Part shown: positions 13,856 through 28,100 of the stretch, in pieces | How the letters are laid out: each line of letters starts with the position of its first letter | Numbering within the stretch: position 1 is the stretch's first letter | DNA from: Escarpia spicata | Taxonomy: Eukaryota; Annelida; Polychaeta; Sabellida; Siboglinidae | Assembly (NCBI GenBank): GCA_963995525.1 | Contig: OZ023210.1 | Coordinates: 64,697,421 to 64,761,420 of the forward strand | Length of the DNA stretch: 64,000 nucleotides | Direction: 5' to 3' | Program-made: the position numbers and the translations under genes | The notes under the pieces: generated by a model | What the model saw: only the letters and a program-made list of their open reading frames with translations | Databases searched by the model: none | What the model was told of the DNA's origin: nothing

Positions 13856-14104
13856 CTAGATACGTTTTATGTATGTTGACTTCAGTTGCATTGTTACCAC
13901 AAGGTTCTTTACTTCGCGGTGTTGGACTGTTTCCCCAAACTGCTTCCGATCATTCTGGACGATTCCATCCTGGGAGAGTGACTTCATGCCAGCGACTACC
14001 ATTACATCTCCTGCTTCCGCGTTGATGATCTCTTCCATGCATGGAAACAATCTTAGTGCAAGAATTGTTAGTCTTGGATTAAGTAGGGCAGATTTGTCAC
14101 GCAT
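13856..14104 (-). CDS. Protein-like open frame, unrecognised
   Basis: The 82-residue minus-strand frame reads [20 protein letters not shown], then [20 protein letters not shown], then [19 protein letters not shown]. The mix of charged and hydrophobic residues looks like real protein. It runs into the right flank of the CA-rich duplication at its C-terminal end. I do not recognise the family; it could be a scrap of a transposon or of a processed gene. There is no convincing start or splice site. Confidence 0.3.
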   Translation of the reverse strand: MRDKSALLNPRLTILALRLFPCMEEIINAEAGDVMVVAGMKSLSQDGIVQNDRKQFGETVQHREVKNLVVTMQLKSTYIKRI

Positions 14105-14307
14105 CTCTCATTACCCACGACATCTTTGTCCAAACTCGGTTGTCTAGACTCCGTCTGTCGTGCGCTCCCTTCAGATTAGTAGACACTACCTACTGTCTTA
14201 GAAAATGGAATCATTGTCGTGAATAAAGACATCATATCTTCGGCACGTTCTCTGAGAAGCCACATCGAGTCTATATTATAAAAAAACAGTACGATTCTCT
14301 GTCGATT

Positions 14308-14330
14308 TGTCTGTCTGTCTGTCTGTCTAT

Positions 14331-14424
<94 letters not shown>
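14308..14424. repeat. (GTCT)n(GGCT)n microsatellite
   Basis: Five GTCT units are followed by about 23 GGCT units (14331-14424). It accounts for the QPASQPAS frames on the minus strand. Confidence 0.97.
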
Positions 14425-14425
<1 letters not shown>

Positions 14426-16416
14426 TCGACCCATATCTCCGTTAGTTTTGCATGTATGTGGCTGACATTTTGCATGTGACAACGGAGGCATCAACAATAT
14501 TGGCATTCTTGGTGAATTCGGCGCGAATTCGCGAGATCTTTTTCCAACAAAAAAAGAAAGAGAAACGGGTTGTGACAGGTGTGCCGAATAAAGCTCGGAT
14601 TCCATATGTACAGAAACGGCATGCAGCTGCGGCATGCGACAAAATAATTAGTATAATTATAGTGCCCAGTAGGAATTAATAGAGGCAGTTCCATAAGTAG
14701 ATAGGCAGATGAGTTATTAATTTTGTTCATGCGGATGCCGGTAGGTAAATTGAATCGCGCTATGTAGCGATTTGAATCATTTCCGCACTGGGATCGGATA
14801 AGAAGTTCCCAAAGTGGCGTCTCCGTGTATATGGAATCTTATGTTAAGTCGCGTGGCGGAAGCGTTGTACGTTTTTGTTTTAAGAAATGTCTTTTTCACG
14901 ATTTTTATATATTGATTGACCAATGACTAAAGTAATTATGCTCTTAACCACGCTCCCTAACAATTGGCGATTTTGCTACGTTGACGTCCTTAAAATGTTT
15001 CTTATTTGTATCTAGAAAATATTGGAGTTTAAAACACAAGTTTCATTTTTTAAGTTAAATATAAAATCAGGCCTATTTAATCAGCACAATTCCTATAGTC
15101 AGTCAAGTTGTTATTGCATTCGTTCAATCTGTTTCATTGACATCGCTATCATTAATTGGTTTTGCTCGCTTATTTGTGCCAGTGTTCCACCAGAAATGGC
15201 AAGTAGGCCGGCGCACAGAGCGTAGCGCGCAAGATGTGCTGTGGCGACGGGTCGCTGTCGGGTATGGTTGTGTAATGGAACGTTCATGGTTCGTCTTGAG
15301 CACTTCGACTGACGTTAGTGACACATCTGTTACCTGTCAACTGTCACGCATGAACCGCGAAACACGCGGTTTGTCTTCATCAGTTGACCGCTTTGTGTCC
15401 AGTAGTAAATACACTGTTTGCAATAGTAATAAATTAAAAATAGTACTAATAATAATAGTGTCCAGCTTATCTTGAGACACTGCTTCTCTTAGCTGCTTCG
15501 TTCCGGTAAACTGACAGCATGATCGAAAGTGTTAAACGTTTGTAAAAGACCGTCTTTATTAAACAAGGAGCTGTATATAAAAAACATTGTGCTGTGTAAA
15601 TTAAATATTGTTTTGAAGCATCCAATTTGTACAAAATCAGGGGCACAGAAACATTGCCCTATATCATTGCGCTCGTATCAAATTTAAATCACAATACCGT
15701 CAAGTTGCGGTTCGATGCATCAATCGTTGGTACCATGTGTGTATGCCCTACCGTTCGATTTTATAGGATACTACTAAATGACGAGAAAAGAGTGAAATTG
15801 ATCTGGGCTATACATTGCATGAATTGGACGTCCAACGATCACACTAGGGTTTCTTGTAATCTGTGTTTCAACGTTTAAAAAAGCTTGCTGGATTTCCATA
15901 CGATATTATAATCTGTGTTATGGTAATGAATGAGTTACATAGCTGGTTATAATACAATAACACCAAACGACTGGGAGCCTATTTAAGCACGGCACCCGTT
16001 GTGCACTTTGTTCCCATATCATGAAAGTGCAATATATATACAAACTTTCTTTTCAACCTTTTCCAACTTCTTCGGAGCTCGAACATCGTATCTAGACAAT
16101 GACAGGTTTTGCCCATATATATGTTGCTCAAACAATACGCCACCACGACAGCATATTTGGTCGAGAACATTTGTCATTACTTCGTCTGAGTTCCCGTCCA
16201 ACAAAACACTTTTAAGCAACAACCACAACCACAAACTAGCGAACTACAAGCACCATTGACGGCAAACGCCGGTTTAAAGCACCTGTTGTTTTTCTCTTTC
16301 GGCCCTACGCGAATGTGCGCTTGCGCAGCCAATTTCGGTTTGTTGCCAAACGTAGCAATCCCGAATAATGTTATAATTGGTCTATTCTGACGTCCAGCAC
16401 ATTTTGGTGACCAAAT
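14425..16416. other. No feature recognised
   Basis: AT-rich DNA with short frames only. No transposon ends or RNA gene seen. Confidence 0.4.
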
Positions 16417-16516
16417 ACGCCATATTATTTACGTAATTAGATAGGGCCTACCCGGTACACATAATACGCCATACTATTTACGTAATTAGATAGGGCCTAC
16501 CCGGTACACATAATAT
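16417..16516. repeat. 49-bp tandem duplication
   Basis: Two almost identical head-to-tail units begin ACGCCATA(T/C)TATTTACG and end CGGTACACATAAT. Confidence 0.9.
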
Positions 16517-16615
16517 AAAAGACACTTGCTTACATAAAGATCTCCATTTACAAATCAAATATTCCAACTAGCTCTTACGGAAAGGAATACGATATAGATT
16601 CGCACTTGTCCGCAT

Positions 16616-16770
16616 GGTGTTTAACAAGATTTAACAAGATTGCTGACTAGAGCTATAAGCTCCAAACGGCATGTGGACAAGGAAGCCTTTGGCTTATCGA
16701 GAGTCCAACAATTCTCCACCTATGCATAACCCGCCCTCGTCAGATAGCTGTCAATTATGTAGAGCAATCA
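16616..16770 (-). mobile_element. 3' end of the CR1-like LINE family, heavily 5'-truncated
   Basis: Read on the minus strand, the last codons of ORF2 (IDSYLTRAGYA then stop, compared with IDTHLKKAGYM in the copy at 1-3660) are followed by GGACTCTCGATAAGCCAAAG and GGCTTCCTTGTCCA, a short hairpin (GAGCTTATAGCTC) and two terminal copies of ATCTTGTTAA. The 5' limit is blurred near 16770. Truncation at the 5' end is usual for target-primed insertion. Confidence 0.9.
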
Positions 16771-16838
16771 CAGACGACAGAGAGAAAACCACAGCCGACA
16801 GAGTGAAAACCTCAGCTAACACTCAGCTACTCTATACC

Positions 16839-17219
<381 letters not shown>

Positions 17220-17394
17220 ACTCTTGTTTTCACATTGTGGGCGTAGATTTCACCCTCAAAATATGATATTGGGTGTCAGTGCATATATTCAAACAGAGTA
17301 CAATCGGAGGTCTCGGTGGAACGTTACATTAATGGCGACACCATGCGGACAAATTCGAATCTATATCAAAAATTGAACTATCCATATATATCCT

Positions 17395-17509
<115 letters not shown>

Positions 17510-17535
17510 ACCTAGTAATAAATAAATGAGCTTAT

Positions 17536-17722
<187 letters not shown>

Positions 17723-17809
17723 CGTCATTATTTCGTTGATTGACATTCCTACCATATGTAACTATTTCTACTCTTAATTTTAAACTAGCCACTGCTACCG
17801 TAACGCCGA

Positions 17810-18016
17810 AGAACCAGTGTCAATATTCATCCTGAGAGCACACGGCATGAAAAACAGAGGCAATCAGAAGAAAACATACACAAAGCTGATCTGCAAAAAC
17901 CTTCGTATTGAAGAAACAGACCTTCCGTCCCTGATGAACGATCGGCCCATATGGAAACGGCTCATCTATGTTCCGGCCACGGCCCCGGCCCCGGCCCCGG
18001 CCCCGGCCCCGGCCGA
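17810..18016 (+). mobile_element. LINE ORF2 C-terminal tail fragment ending in a GGCCCC microsatellite
   Basis: The frame reads NRGNQKKTYTKLICKNLRIE, then ETDLPSLMNDRPIWKRLI, the characteristic tail after LINE reverse transcriptases in which a basic GRPKKTY-like segment is followed by a ...M.DR..W... motif. It then continues into a GGCCCC hexamer array (about 17974-18014) translating as PAPAPA. No RT core is present. The assignment rests on this short motif. Confidence 0.55.
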
Positions 18017-18299
18017 CCGATGATTATGGTTGTTTAATGTGTAGGGGCCTTTAATTCCCGATGATGATGGTTGTTTAATATATAAGGGCCTTTCATTCTA
18101 CGAGCAAGTAACACAGCTTACGGTGTATTGCGCTTTACAATAGCATGATAGATGAGCATCATCGGGTTGTGAAATACAAGTTTGAATGTTGTCATAACTG
18201 AACATAAAATTCTTTGTCATTTGTCATATCGAATAGCATGGTTTCGGACAACGTCGATAAATGAGATACTAAATAACCACAGAAGTATTAAAAGTTAAT

Positions 18300-18372
18300 C
18301 GAGCGCGCCAGGATTCGAACCTGGAATCTTCTGCTCCGTAGGCAGACGCGTTATCCATTGCGCCACGCGCCC
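18300..18372 (-). tRNA. tRNA-Arg (anticodon ACG)
   Basis: The 73-nt cloverleaf on the minus strand starts GGGCGCG at 18372. The acceptor stem GGGCGCG pairs with CGCGCTC (one G:U), with G as discriminator at 18300. The D-arm has TGGCGCAATGG (A box); the anticodon stem TCTGC/GCAGA encloses loop CTACGGA with anticodon ACG, which reads CGN arginine codons after A-to-I editing. The T-arm has GGTTCGAATCC (B box). There is no intron and no encoded CCA, as expected for a eukaryotic nuclear gene. A run of four T on the minus strand (plus-strand AAAA at about 18291) serves as the RNA polymerase III terminator. Confidence 0.97.
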
Positions 18373-19007
18373 GTTATAAATGCGTTTTTAATACAACGCA
18401 GGATAGAACATACACGCTATGTCTAAATGTTTTATAACTCGGCTGGTTACTAGTAAAAACATCCGCTTGACAAGATAAATTGCAACACTTGTGTAGAATC
18501 CGGGCCCAACTCGACTCCTTCGCTGTTTACTAAAGTTGACTACCTCAGTGCGTTGAATCGCGTTCATTCCACCATTCCATAAGGCACTAGGCCTGTAGAA
18601 CACCGATACGCAGAATGTAGTCTCAGCACCCACACGTTCGGAGCAAAACTAGACACATTCTGGTGTTCAGTCTAGAGTCAAGACCAGCTAAAAGACTACT
18701 GGCCTATACAAGCTGAAGTATGTAGGGTTATCATAATCGCGCATAACCATAATTAGTTTCTTTTACTTACCCTAACCCAAACTTTAATTGACTCCAACCC
18801 TAAATTTATACGTATAATAATAACAACATTAACCCTAGTGAATAATAAAAGTGACACTAATCATTTATTCTCGTCATCTGACGGGATCCGACAATTTTAG
18901 ACAACATCGAGACGAATAGGCCTATATTGGAAAGATTGTTTGACTTCTTCGACAGAAAGGGAAGATGCTGGGTACGTGCAGGTTGCCGAGACTACGTTTA
19001 GTCATTA

Positions 19008-19052
<45 letters not shown>

Positions 19053-20159
19053 AAAGGGGAATGAAACGCTTGAACAACCAGGGGTGGTGTCACAGATGTT
19101 TCATGCTTCGTAGGATCGCAAGCCCAAACATAAGAACATACCATTTACAGTGCACATCACCATGATTTGATGAGCACAACGCCACGGTATATATATGGGC
19201 GGCGCCATTACTACTCAGCTGCCAGTGGTTTGAGTCACGAAGTGCTAGGCACCCCCGCGCTCAGTAATTCAATAGGCGACACAGAAAATACGGCGAATTG
19301 CATACAAAAACATAAAAATAGAAAACAAATGAATAAACTGAATGACTATTGGATACAGTATAAGTGCTCGGAAACAGCTTTTGACAAACTTCAACGGAGA
19401 GATTCTCAGAGAAAAAAGCATTTAAAACATGAATTCGACGTACCGGCCGACGGAAAGCTCTGCAAGAGTCGGCGATGGTCACTTTTGGACGCTGATTGCT
19501 AGATTAAATACGAATGTGACGAGCATGGAAAGACGGTTAACGTTAACATTCTTTGACAATTCTTTGTCAAAGATACAGCCAGATACCAGCAAATCGAAAA
19601 TCTCCAGGGGAGAATTAAAATAATCTGAAATGCTGAACAGATTTTGAACAATATTTAAAAAAATTAAATTAGTGAAAATTTGTTAATTTATTCAGAATAC
19701 ATTATTATGTTCTAATGAATAACATTGTGTTAGTAGTCAACCTGTTCTATTTATGTATTGTGTGTATGTGTATGTGTATACATTGTCTACATCTATGAGA
19801 TGATTTATTCACTTTGTTCCAGAAGAACTTACTGTCCTACTTTTATGTTTAAATTTTATGGAACAAGGAAACTGTTTTATTTTTTGGTTTTGGGGTGTGT
19901 TTTATAATCCCTTGTACATGTGTTCCCTAATTTGTACTTGTAACCGAAATAAAGTTAATTCAAGTTCATTCAAGTTCAACTAGATTGTCACACAAATATT
20001 TACCCCAGATGGCAAATAAACCTTTGGCTTTATTACCAACTATTTGTTATCTAATGTGTCTCTCGTCCTTCTGACTTTTGGGAGGTCAACATTGAATAAT
20101 ATTTCGTATGTTTCATATGTTGTTTATGTTTAGTGAGTGCCAATGGTTGGAAGCTCCCA
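18373..20159. other. Mostly unassigned; TA microsatellite and a possible retroelement tail
   Basis: A (TA)n tract lies at about 19007-19048. Around 19945-19978 an AATAAA signal is followed by short direct repeats of TTCAAGTTCA, resembling the tail of a non-LTR element or SINE. A 111-residue frame at 19167-19502 has no recognised domain. Confidence 0.4.
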
Positions 20160-20490
20160 AAAAGACACACACCACCTCCTAACCCTCGAACCGCGAAAAA
20201 TCTCTAACACAACCCCCTAACCCTCGAACCGCGAAAAATCTATAACACTACCCCCTAACCATCCAACCACAAAACTATCTAACACTACCTCCTCGAATGT
20301 TGAAATATCCGCCCCCCCCCTCGAAAAACCCAAAGTGTCCAACACTACCTCCATCGAACAGCAAAAAATCTTCAATATTACCCCTCTCGAACAGCGGACA
20401 ATCTCCAATACTACCCCTTTAAAACCGACAACAAAACCCCAGCACTACCCCCACCTACCCCGTGCTGTGCTGAGGCTCAGCATCAGGATC
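20160..20490. repeat. Degenerate C-rich tandem repeat
   Basis: About eight diverged units of roughly 35-45 bp have CCCCTAACCCTCGAAC and GAAAAATCT..AACACTA elements. The array ends in a poly-C run at 20494-20502 and the tail CACGATCCGACGCCCATG, which resembles a tail at 40198-40215. Confidence 0.75.
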
Positions 20491-20607
20491 AGCCCCCCCC
20501 CCATATTCACCACGATCCGACGCCCATGTACTATCATTTGACATAACAAATAGATCATAATAGTTATTATTATTATTTTTATTACAGACAACAAATACAC
20601 ACACAAG

Positions 20608-20904
<297 letters not shown>

Positions 20905-20959
20905 CACGCAGGCACGCACGCAGGCACGCACGCACGTAGGCACGCACGCACACAAGTGC

Positions 20960-22117
20960 ATCCACACGCACATTTTTCAAGTTCATGTGAACATCGTTAA
21001 TTAGCATAATTTCGTTAATTTTATTTATTACGAATAACGTTTTCAACACTAATCGTCAAATCAAGGACCCGAGCTCAGAGAGGCAACATGTAATTTAAAG
21101 CTTTAAACTACACCTTTATCTTGTAATTACTCGGTCACTGACTGGCGAGTTACATTAACAAAAGTAATAAGTGCAGCCGATTTGATTGCAAAGTAATTAA
21201 ACGGATACACGCCTGAACCGTCATTAACACCGAGGGAGTAACTGCTGGATTACACAAAGGCGACAACAAACAAATTGGTTTTATTTATTCTACGCCGGAG
21301 TGCTCTTCAATGTATTGTCCGCAAGATTTCTTCGCTGGGCTACTTTCACTGCGGTGTGTTTTATGCGAGAGAAAACACCTGAACGGGGTTTGTTTGTGAA
21401 AAAAATTCCTAATGCCTCTATTTATGAACTACTAACGTATGACTCTTAAGATAGGGTAACTTATATTTCAGCGCGCGCATGCGTGTGTGTGCGTGCGGGC
21501 GTGCGTGTAATTATATATATATATATAAGATATATATATTCTTGAGGATAACATTATTGTTGTGTATGCATGCGTACGAGTCTATACATTATGTATATAT
21601 ATATATATATAATATACTTGTACAATGTTTGTATAATATACATGTAATATTATATTTATAATACTGTATATAATACTATATATATATATATGAATATTAT
21701 ATATATATATATATAATATTTTATCCTACGCTTGGAACAGAATCTACCATGTATCTCTATAAATAATTCAAAAGTATGAGCAGAGCCAGACCATAATTTA
21801 TAGGCCTATGTGCGCAGATTGTATTTGTTGTGCGTATGTTCGTTCTGTGAAAACAATAACAAAAATTCACATGTCGATTGTCGAGCAAACCTCCTATTGA
21901 ATACATGCATTACGTTCGGTTCAAGGTATCAATACATCTGCGAGGAAGTTGTGAGCCAAAGCGTGCCGGACTTGCTGATGCAGCGCTACCAACCGGCCTG
22001 TTTGATTGACAGGCACAAGTGACGTCACGCGCCTTATTATGGTCTGCAGTGTTGTTTCCCGACCGCAGCGCGTTGCAAAGCACGCAGTTGGCGTAACGTA
22101 CAAAGCTCGGGGTGAAA
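20960..22117. other. Upstream region of the CBX gene; no discrete element recognised
   Basis: TA/CG-type microsatellites lie at about 21470-21720. The last 300 bp before the CBX start are richer in CpG, compatible with a promoter, but no TATA box or clear core element is seen. Confidence 0.4.
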
Positions 22118-22189
22118 ATGATGGAACTATCGGACGTCGGCGAGCGAGTATTCGCCGCCGAATGCATCCAGAAACGTCGCATCCGAAAG
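22118..22189 (+). CDS. CBX: CBX coding exon 1
   Basis: From tandem ATGs (22118 and 22121) to RRIRK; donor GTAGGA at 22190. It ends in phase 0 within the chromodomain, at the intron position I recall as conserved in animal CBX genes. Confidence 0.93.
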
Positions 22190-25100
22190 GTAGGATGCCA
22201 CCGCATACATACGCGAATTTCCAGCAGAAATCAGCGTGTGCAAGCAGCGATTTGACACGATGGTGTGTTTGTGTTTTGTAGGGCAAGGCGGAGTACCTCG
22301 TCAAATGGAAGGGCTGGAGTCGCAAGTGAGTATTCTGGCGGCCGATTTGATTTCGTTTCCGTGCATCAACTTTTACCCTGCCGCCGGCCCTCGGTTGTCG
22401 GGAACGCTTCACTGACGCTGTCTGGCTTTATTTTGCAGGTACAATACGTGGGAGCCAGAGGAAAACATTCTCGACCAGAGACTGCTTGAGGCGTTTCGAC
22501 GCAGGTCAGTCGCCGCCCATTCATCAAAGTCAGTGAACTTTTCCGATTTCAATAACGCGCTTGTAACCGCTAATGTGCAGTAGGCGTGTTATGTTTCTGG
22601 GCTTACATGTTGCTGGTGTTTCGTTTCAGCCACGGCAGAACCTACACCGGTCTAAAAAGAGGACCAAAGCCGAAGAAATTCAAATTTGGGGTAAGTTATA
22701 ATTTGTTTAGAATTCTTTTTTGGGCGACATACATAAGTATTCAAACCGATGCCAGCACATTAGAGTTAGACGAAGATTAATTTTAATAAATTTATATGTG
22801 CCATGTTATTGCCGAATAGTAACTGAATAATATTATCAAATAATAACAATTTAAAATATTGTTGTTAATTATTTGATTATAGGGTCAAATAAGAGACTAC
22901 CACTAATTTTATAAGGATTAATCTTCTGTAAATAAATCAAATGTGATTCATTAACATAATGCATAATGTATATATTGCATTTTATAATTTAATATGTAAT
23001 TGTACTCGTAATTATGATCACTCTTGGAGAGTGACAAATTATTTCTCTAATAGTGAAATATATAGGAAGTTGGTCCCACTAGTATGGTCACTTAGCTATT
23101 CAAACCAGTTCACTCGAGTCCTGATGGTGACCTTAACAGGGAGGTTCTATTGTGTATAAATTAACTATACTTATTGTAACTCAGATTGACTATCTTTTTA
23201 AAATTAATTCTAAAGTACTAGTGTTGTGACCTGAATAATTGTTTTTAATACTGTTAATAAACTACCCAACTAATGTCCAGTTTTATCACTACAAATCATG
23301 TGTGAGTGTAGATTCAGTATAACAACACATGATATGGTTTATTAATCTAAAATGTATCATATTTCATAGTATTTACAACCGTGTTCTCCCCTAAAGGAAC
23401 ACTTCTGGCCAGGTCATGCATAGCAACTGAGGGAGTTTGGAAACACAAGTATCTATAATATTACCCTGGGAACACTACTTGAAAACCTGTTTAATCAACA
23501 TGTTTGTTTGTGTAAATGAATAATAATGCAATATTTCATTTTTAAAGTAACGTGATATATACATGTATTAAATTTACTAATAAAATTTAAATGTTCAACA
23601 GATGCCTTTTCAAAATTGTAATATTATATATGCAAAAGATACAGGGGAATGGAGATGGTTGGTGGAGAGATAAGTGCAAGATCAGTGAGGAAAAAGAAGA
23701 AAAAAGATAACTGAAATGGAGGAACGGAATAGAGGCCAGTCTCATAACTAACGAAACAAGAACAACAAAAGTCCTGATAATATTACATCACAACATTTCA
23801 TTATAATTGGTTAGCGAAAACATTTTCATTACAATCAGTCGAATCAGATACGATTATTGTAGACACTAAAGCACAACACTCAATAGTGTGTGTTACACTG
23901 GTTAACCAGAACCTCCAAATATTTATGAAAATACAGTTTTGGAAATTAATTAAAATATGGTAGATTTATAACCTGTACCTGTATATAGATATCGCCTTAC
24001 AGTTTTATAACTACTCAGTCTTCACCTTTGATGGTAAAATTTAGTTTTTCAGTTCTGTTGAATTCCCGGTTTATAAAGAGTTTAACTTTGTTAATTTATA
24101 TGTACTTTCCAATTGAAACATTCATGATATTTGTTTATTTATACAAAACCCAACTAGCTTTGTAGTAATTAGCCAAAGAACAAGTTGGCATAATGTAAAT
24201 GCATATAAATGCTATTTCCCAAGTTTTTTTTTAGTTATAAAGGAGTAAACACATTATTTGGGCGGCATGTGGAGCACGAATGGTTTCTTCAGTCGCTGGT
24301 ATTCCCCGTTGGCAAACCCCTTTCTTCTGAAGAGGGCACAAAGTTAGTCTTTAAACGGAATGGAAACAGGGCGGAAATAATGCTGTTTTTTAAAGTACCA
24401 TTTATTGGGACCGAATTTAACAGATACTTGTGCACTGCCGTTCAGTGACGACAATTGTATAGTATGCTACACTGCTTTCCCTCAGTGCAAAAACATAAAT
24501 TAGGCAGTGTCAAAGAATGTTGTTATTACGCAATATCGGACACGTTTTTAGGTCGAGTTTGGGTGCAGTTTGAGTCAGTCAATCCAGTCGAGCCCACCCA
24601 CACTGGTGTGTTTGTGGTTACATATGAATTTCTTTCCTTGCAATGGACTAATAGGAGACGCGTCTGCATAGTTAGGTTTCGATCCACAAATACTAAAACT
24701 GTTAAAGAAATTACCATTTCTCTCCAGTTAATGCAGTCCGACTACGGTTCCTGCTTGTAACCAGAGGTGTTAGTAAGGTTAATGTTAACTCTCTTCAGGT
24801 TTTTACATTTAAACTCAAGAAAATTCCTTATAAAATCTTAAAGTCCCTCTCCGTGTACACTGTATTCCAGTTTACTCCAAATCTACTAACACAAGCTTTG
24901 TATTTAGTGATGATTAAGTTAATTATTTTATTAAAAAAACTAACTCAGTTTGAAAACACGTGATCTATACATGCAGTGAGCCACCAACACTTCCTTTTAT
25001 GAGAAATGATAACAGTAAAAGTAAAAATAGGCATCGATGTTGATTTAGTTTTAATTACTGTCGCAGTACGTTCTGTTTTATCTCATGTTCTTCTGATGTA

Positions 25101-28100
25101 GCGTCACTATGTCTTGGGGACTTGTTAATAGAAGTGATATAGCATCACTATGTCTTGGGGACTTGTTAATAGAAGTGATATAGCGTCACTATGTCTTGGG
25201 GACTTGTTAATAGAAGTGATATAGCATCACTATGTCTTGGGGACTTGTTAATAGAAGTGATATAGCGTCACTATGTTTTGGGACTTGTTAATAGAAGTGA
25301 TATAGCGTCACTATGTCTTGGGGACTTGTTAATAGAAGTGATATAGCGTCACTATGTCTTGGGGACTTGTTTATAGAAGTGATATAGCGTCACTATGTCT
25401 TGGGGACTTGTTAATAGAAGTGATATAGCGTCACTATGTCTTGGGGACTTGTTTATAGAAGTGATATAGCATCACTATGTCTTGGGGACTTGTTAATAGA
25501 AGTGATATAGCATCACTATGTCTTGGGGACTTGTTAATAGAAGTGATATAGCGTCAATATGTCTTGGGGACTTGTTTATAGAAGTGATATAGCGTCACTA
25601 TGTCTTGGGGACTTGTTAATAGAAGTGATATAGCATCACTATGTCTTGGGGACTTGTTAATAGAAGTGATATAGCGTCACTATGTCTTGGGGACTTGTTA
25701 ATAGAAGTGATATATCGTCACTATGTCTTGGGGACTTGTTAATAGAAGTGATATATAGCGTCACTATGTCTTGGGGACTTGTTAATAGAAGTGATATAGC
25801 GTCACTATGTCTTGGGGACTTGTTTATAGAAGTGATATAGCATCACTATGTCTTGGGGACTTGTTAATAGAAGTGATATAGCGTCACCATGTCTTGGGGA
25901 CTTGTTAATAGAAGTGATATATAGCGTCACTATGTCTTGGGGACTTGTTAATAGAAGTGATATAGCGTCACTATGTCTTGGGGACTTGTTTATAGAAGTG
26001 ATATAGCGTCACTATGTCTTGGGGACTTGTTAATAGAAGTGATATAGCGTCACTATGTCTTAGTGACTTGTTAATAGAAGTGATATAGCGTCACTATGTC
26101 TTAGTGACTTGTTAATAGAAGTGATATAGCGTCACTATGTCTTAGTGACTTGTTAATATAAATGAAGTAGCGTCACTATGTCTTAGTGACTTGTTAATAG
26201 AAATCCAGTGTATACCACAACAGTCATTTAACAAATATGATGTATGCAGCTATAATAATGTATCAAATTATTATTGTGTTTCTCTAGTTGCCTTACTGTT
26301 TTTACATTTAAAACAAATCCATAGTATTAAAATTGTAGTCATTTAATATTTGCTGTTATACATAGGTACACTACTATTTCCTTTTTTAATGAACATATGT
26401 TCAAATATTAATATGAATGTATTTTCATATTAATACTTGAACTCCTATAATCCACGGACATACAATAATAACTATTCCCACAATAATATATGTTTGCAGT
26501 AATCATTTTATTGTATGCATGGGTGTAATATTTTCCTTATTAGTTTTACATTCAGTTATTCTTTAGCATCATATTTTGCTTTAAATATTACCAGTCTAAA
26601 ATTAATAAAATACGTTAGTGGTTGGTTTGCTCGCATAACTATGATACTATTTATTACGTTGGTAACAATGCATATTCCGTGATAAGCGTTATGTAACCCG
26701 TGCATAAAAGTAATAATGTAGATAATCGGGATTTCTTTCATTCTGTTCTATTCGTATAAAGGCTATCGATAATAATATTATTCGCCAGCTATTCCAGTCA
26801 CCTCTCCTATGCAACATCTAATCCACTAGATTGGTTGAAATGGTCTATTGTAAAGGTTGCTCGAAGGAGATAGCTGTTATTGTTATCGATAGCCTGTTCT
26901 CAGTACTTCATTGCGTTTGCTCAGTTGGGGTCTTGGAAGCCCTTTGTGATGTTTATACTAGTAAGTACTCGCAGCCTGGTCATAACTGATGACTTACTGC
27001 ATTCTGTTGGCATTTATGGTCATTTTGTAGATCCAGCACGAACTAGCAATATAACATTAACAAGAAATACGAACATTCTTAACATTGTAGATGTGAGCTT
27101 AATATTTTGTTTTACACCAAAAGTTAATGAATGACCATGGTTATCAAAACATTAATTAAATTTAGGTGTAGTGTTGCGCGTGTTTTCCGTTACCTGCGGT
27201 TCAGCCACAACAAAATCGATGCCTCTGAAGGCGTAGTCACAGGAGGCAATTCACACAAATGACGTAATGTATATGAGAGTTATGTAAAACCGGGTGGAAC
27301 ATACAGATCGTCACGGTGTTGAGCGCAGGTGTTCAGCCAAGCATTATGACGGTTTTTAATTAAAAGGTAACGTTTTTCACGTGAGCACAGGTGTTTATAA
27401 ATATGTGCTGCCTTCGTGGGATACAACTTGTAAGCTGAGGAGAATATATTAAATGGTGTGAAGTGCGGCCGTTATATACGGTATTTGCTTTCTCGTTACT
27501 GTCGTGATTTTAATTAGGTCATAGACAGCGTAATTTACCTGGTAGAAACAAACGTAATGTTAATCGTTAGACAACGTTAGAATGTCCTATCTTGTGACTA
27601 CATATCAATTGGTATCGAACATGTTCGAGTCGTAGGCACTCCGACTACAGTTTATAGACTACACCAACTGACACCGATTGAGTCATACTTGAAGCCGCCG
27701 TGGCGTCGTAGTCACGGAATCATGAAAACTTTCGAATACGTTAAGACTGACACCGACTAGGCCAGATTACAGTCGGACGCAGTCGAACGTCTAAATTTAC
27801 ATGATTATGTCATCACACTGGTTTCGCGTATATTGCAGTCGGTGTAATGCATACACTGCAGTCGGGGTGAGTCTGGTCTTGTTTGGTCTGGTCTGGTCCT
27901 GTTTGGTTGGATCGGGCCAAAAGTCCCGGCGTTAACGGAAATGACCACAGAGCGATGTTATAATAACCTGCTGTCTTATGTGCCGCAGTCGGCCGGCCGA
28001 GCGACCAAGAGGTGCGCCGTCAAGTCTGAGGACGAGGACGACGAGAGCACCGCCGAGGACGGCAGCACTACGTCATACACCACGGCCACCAGCGACACCG

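Noticed and set aside
20170..20240. Telomere-like CCCTAACCCT
   Set aside because: Only isolated occurrences within a diverged 35-45 bp repeat; no TTAGGG array.
22118..22120. First of two adjacent ATGs as the CBX start
   Set aside because: Possible, but the second ATG gives the family's MELS start and CBX7-like residue numbering; the difference is one methionine.
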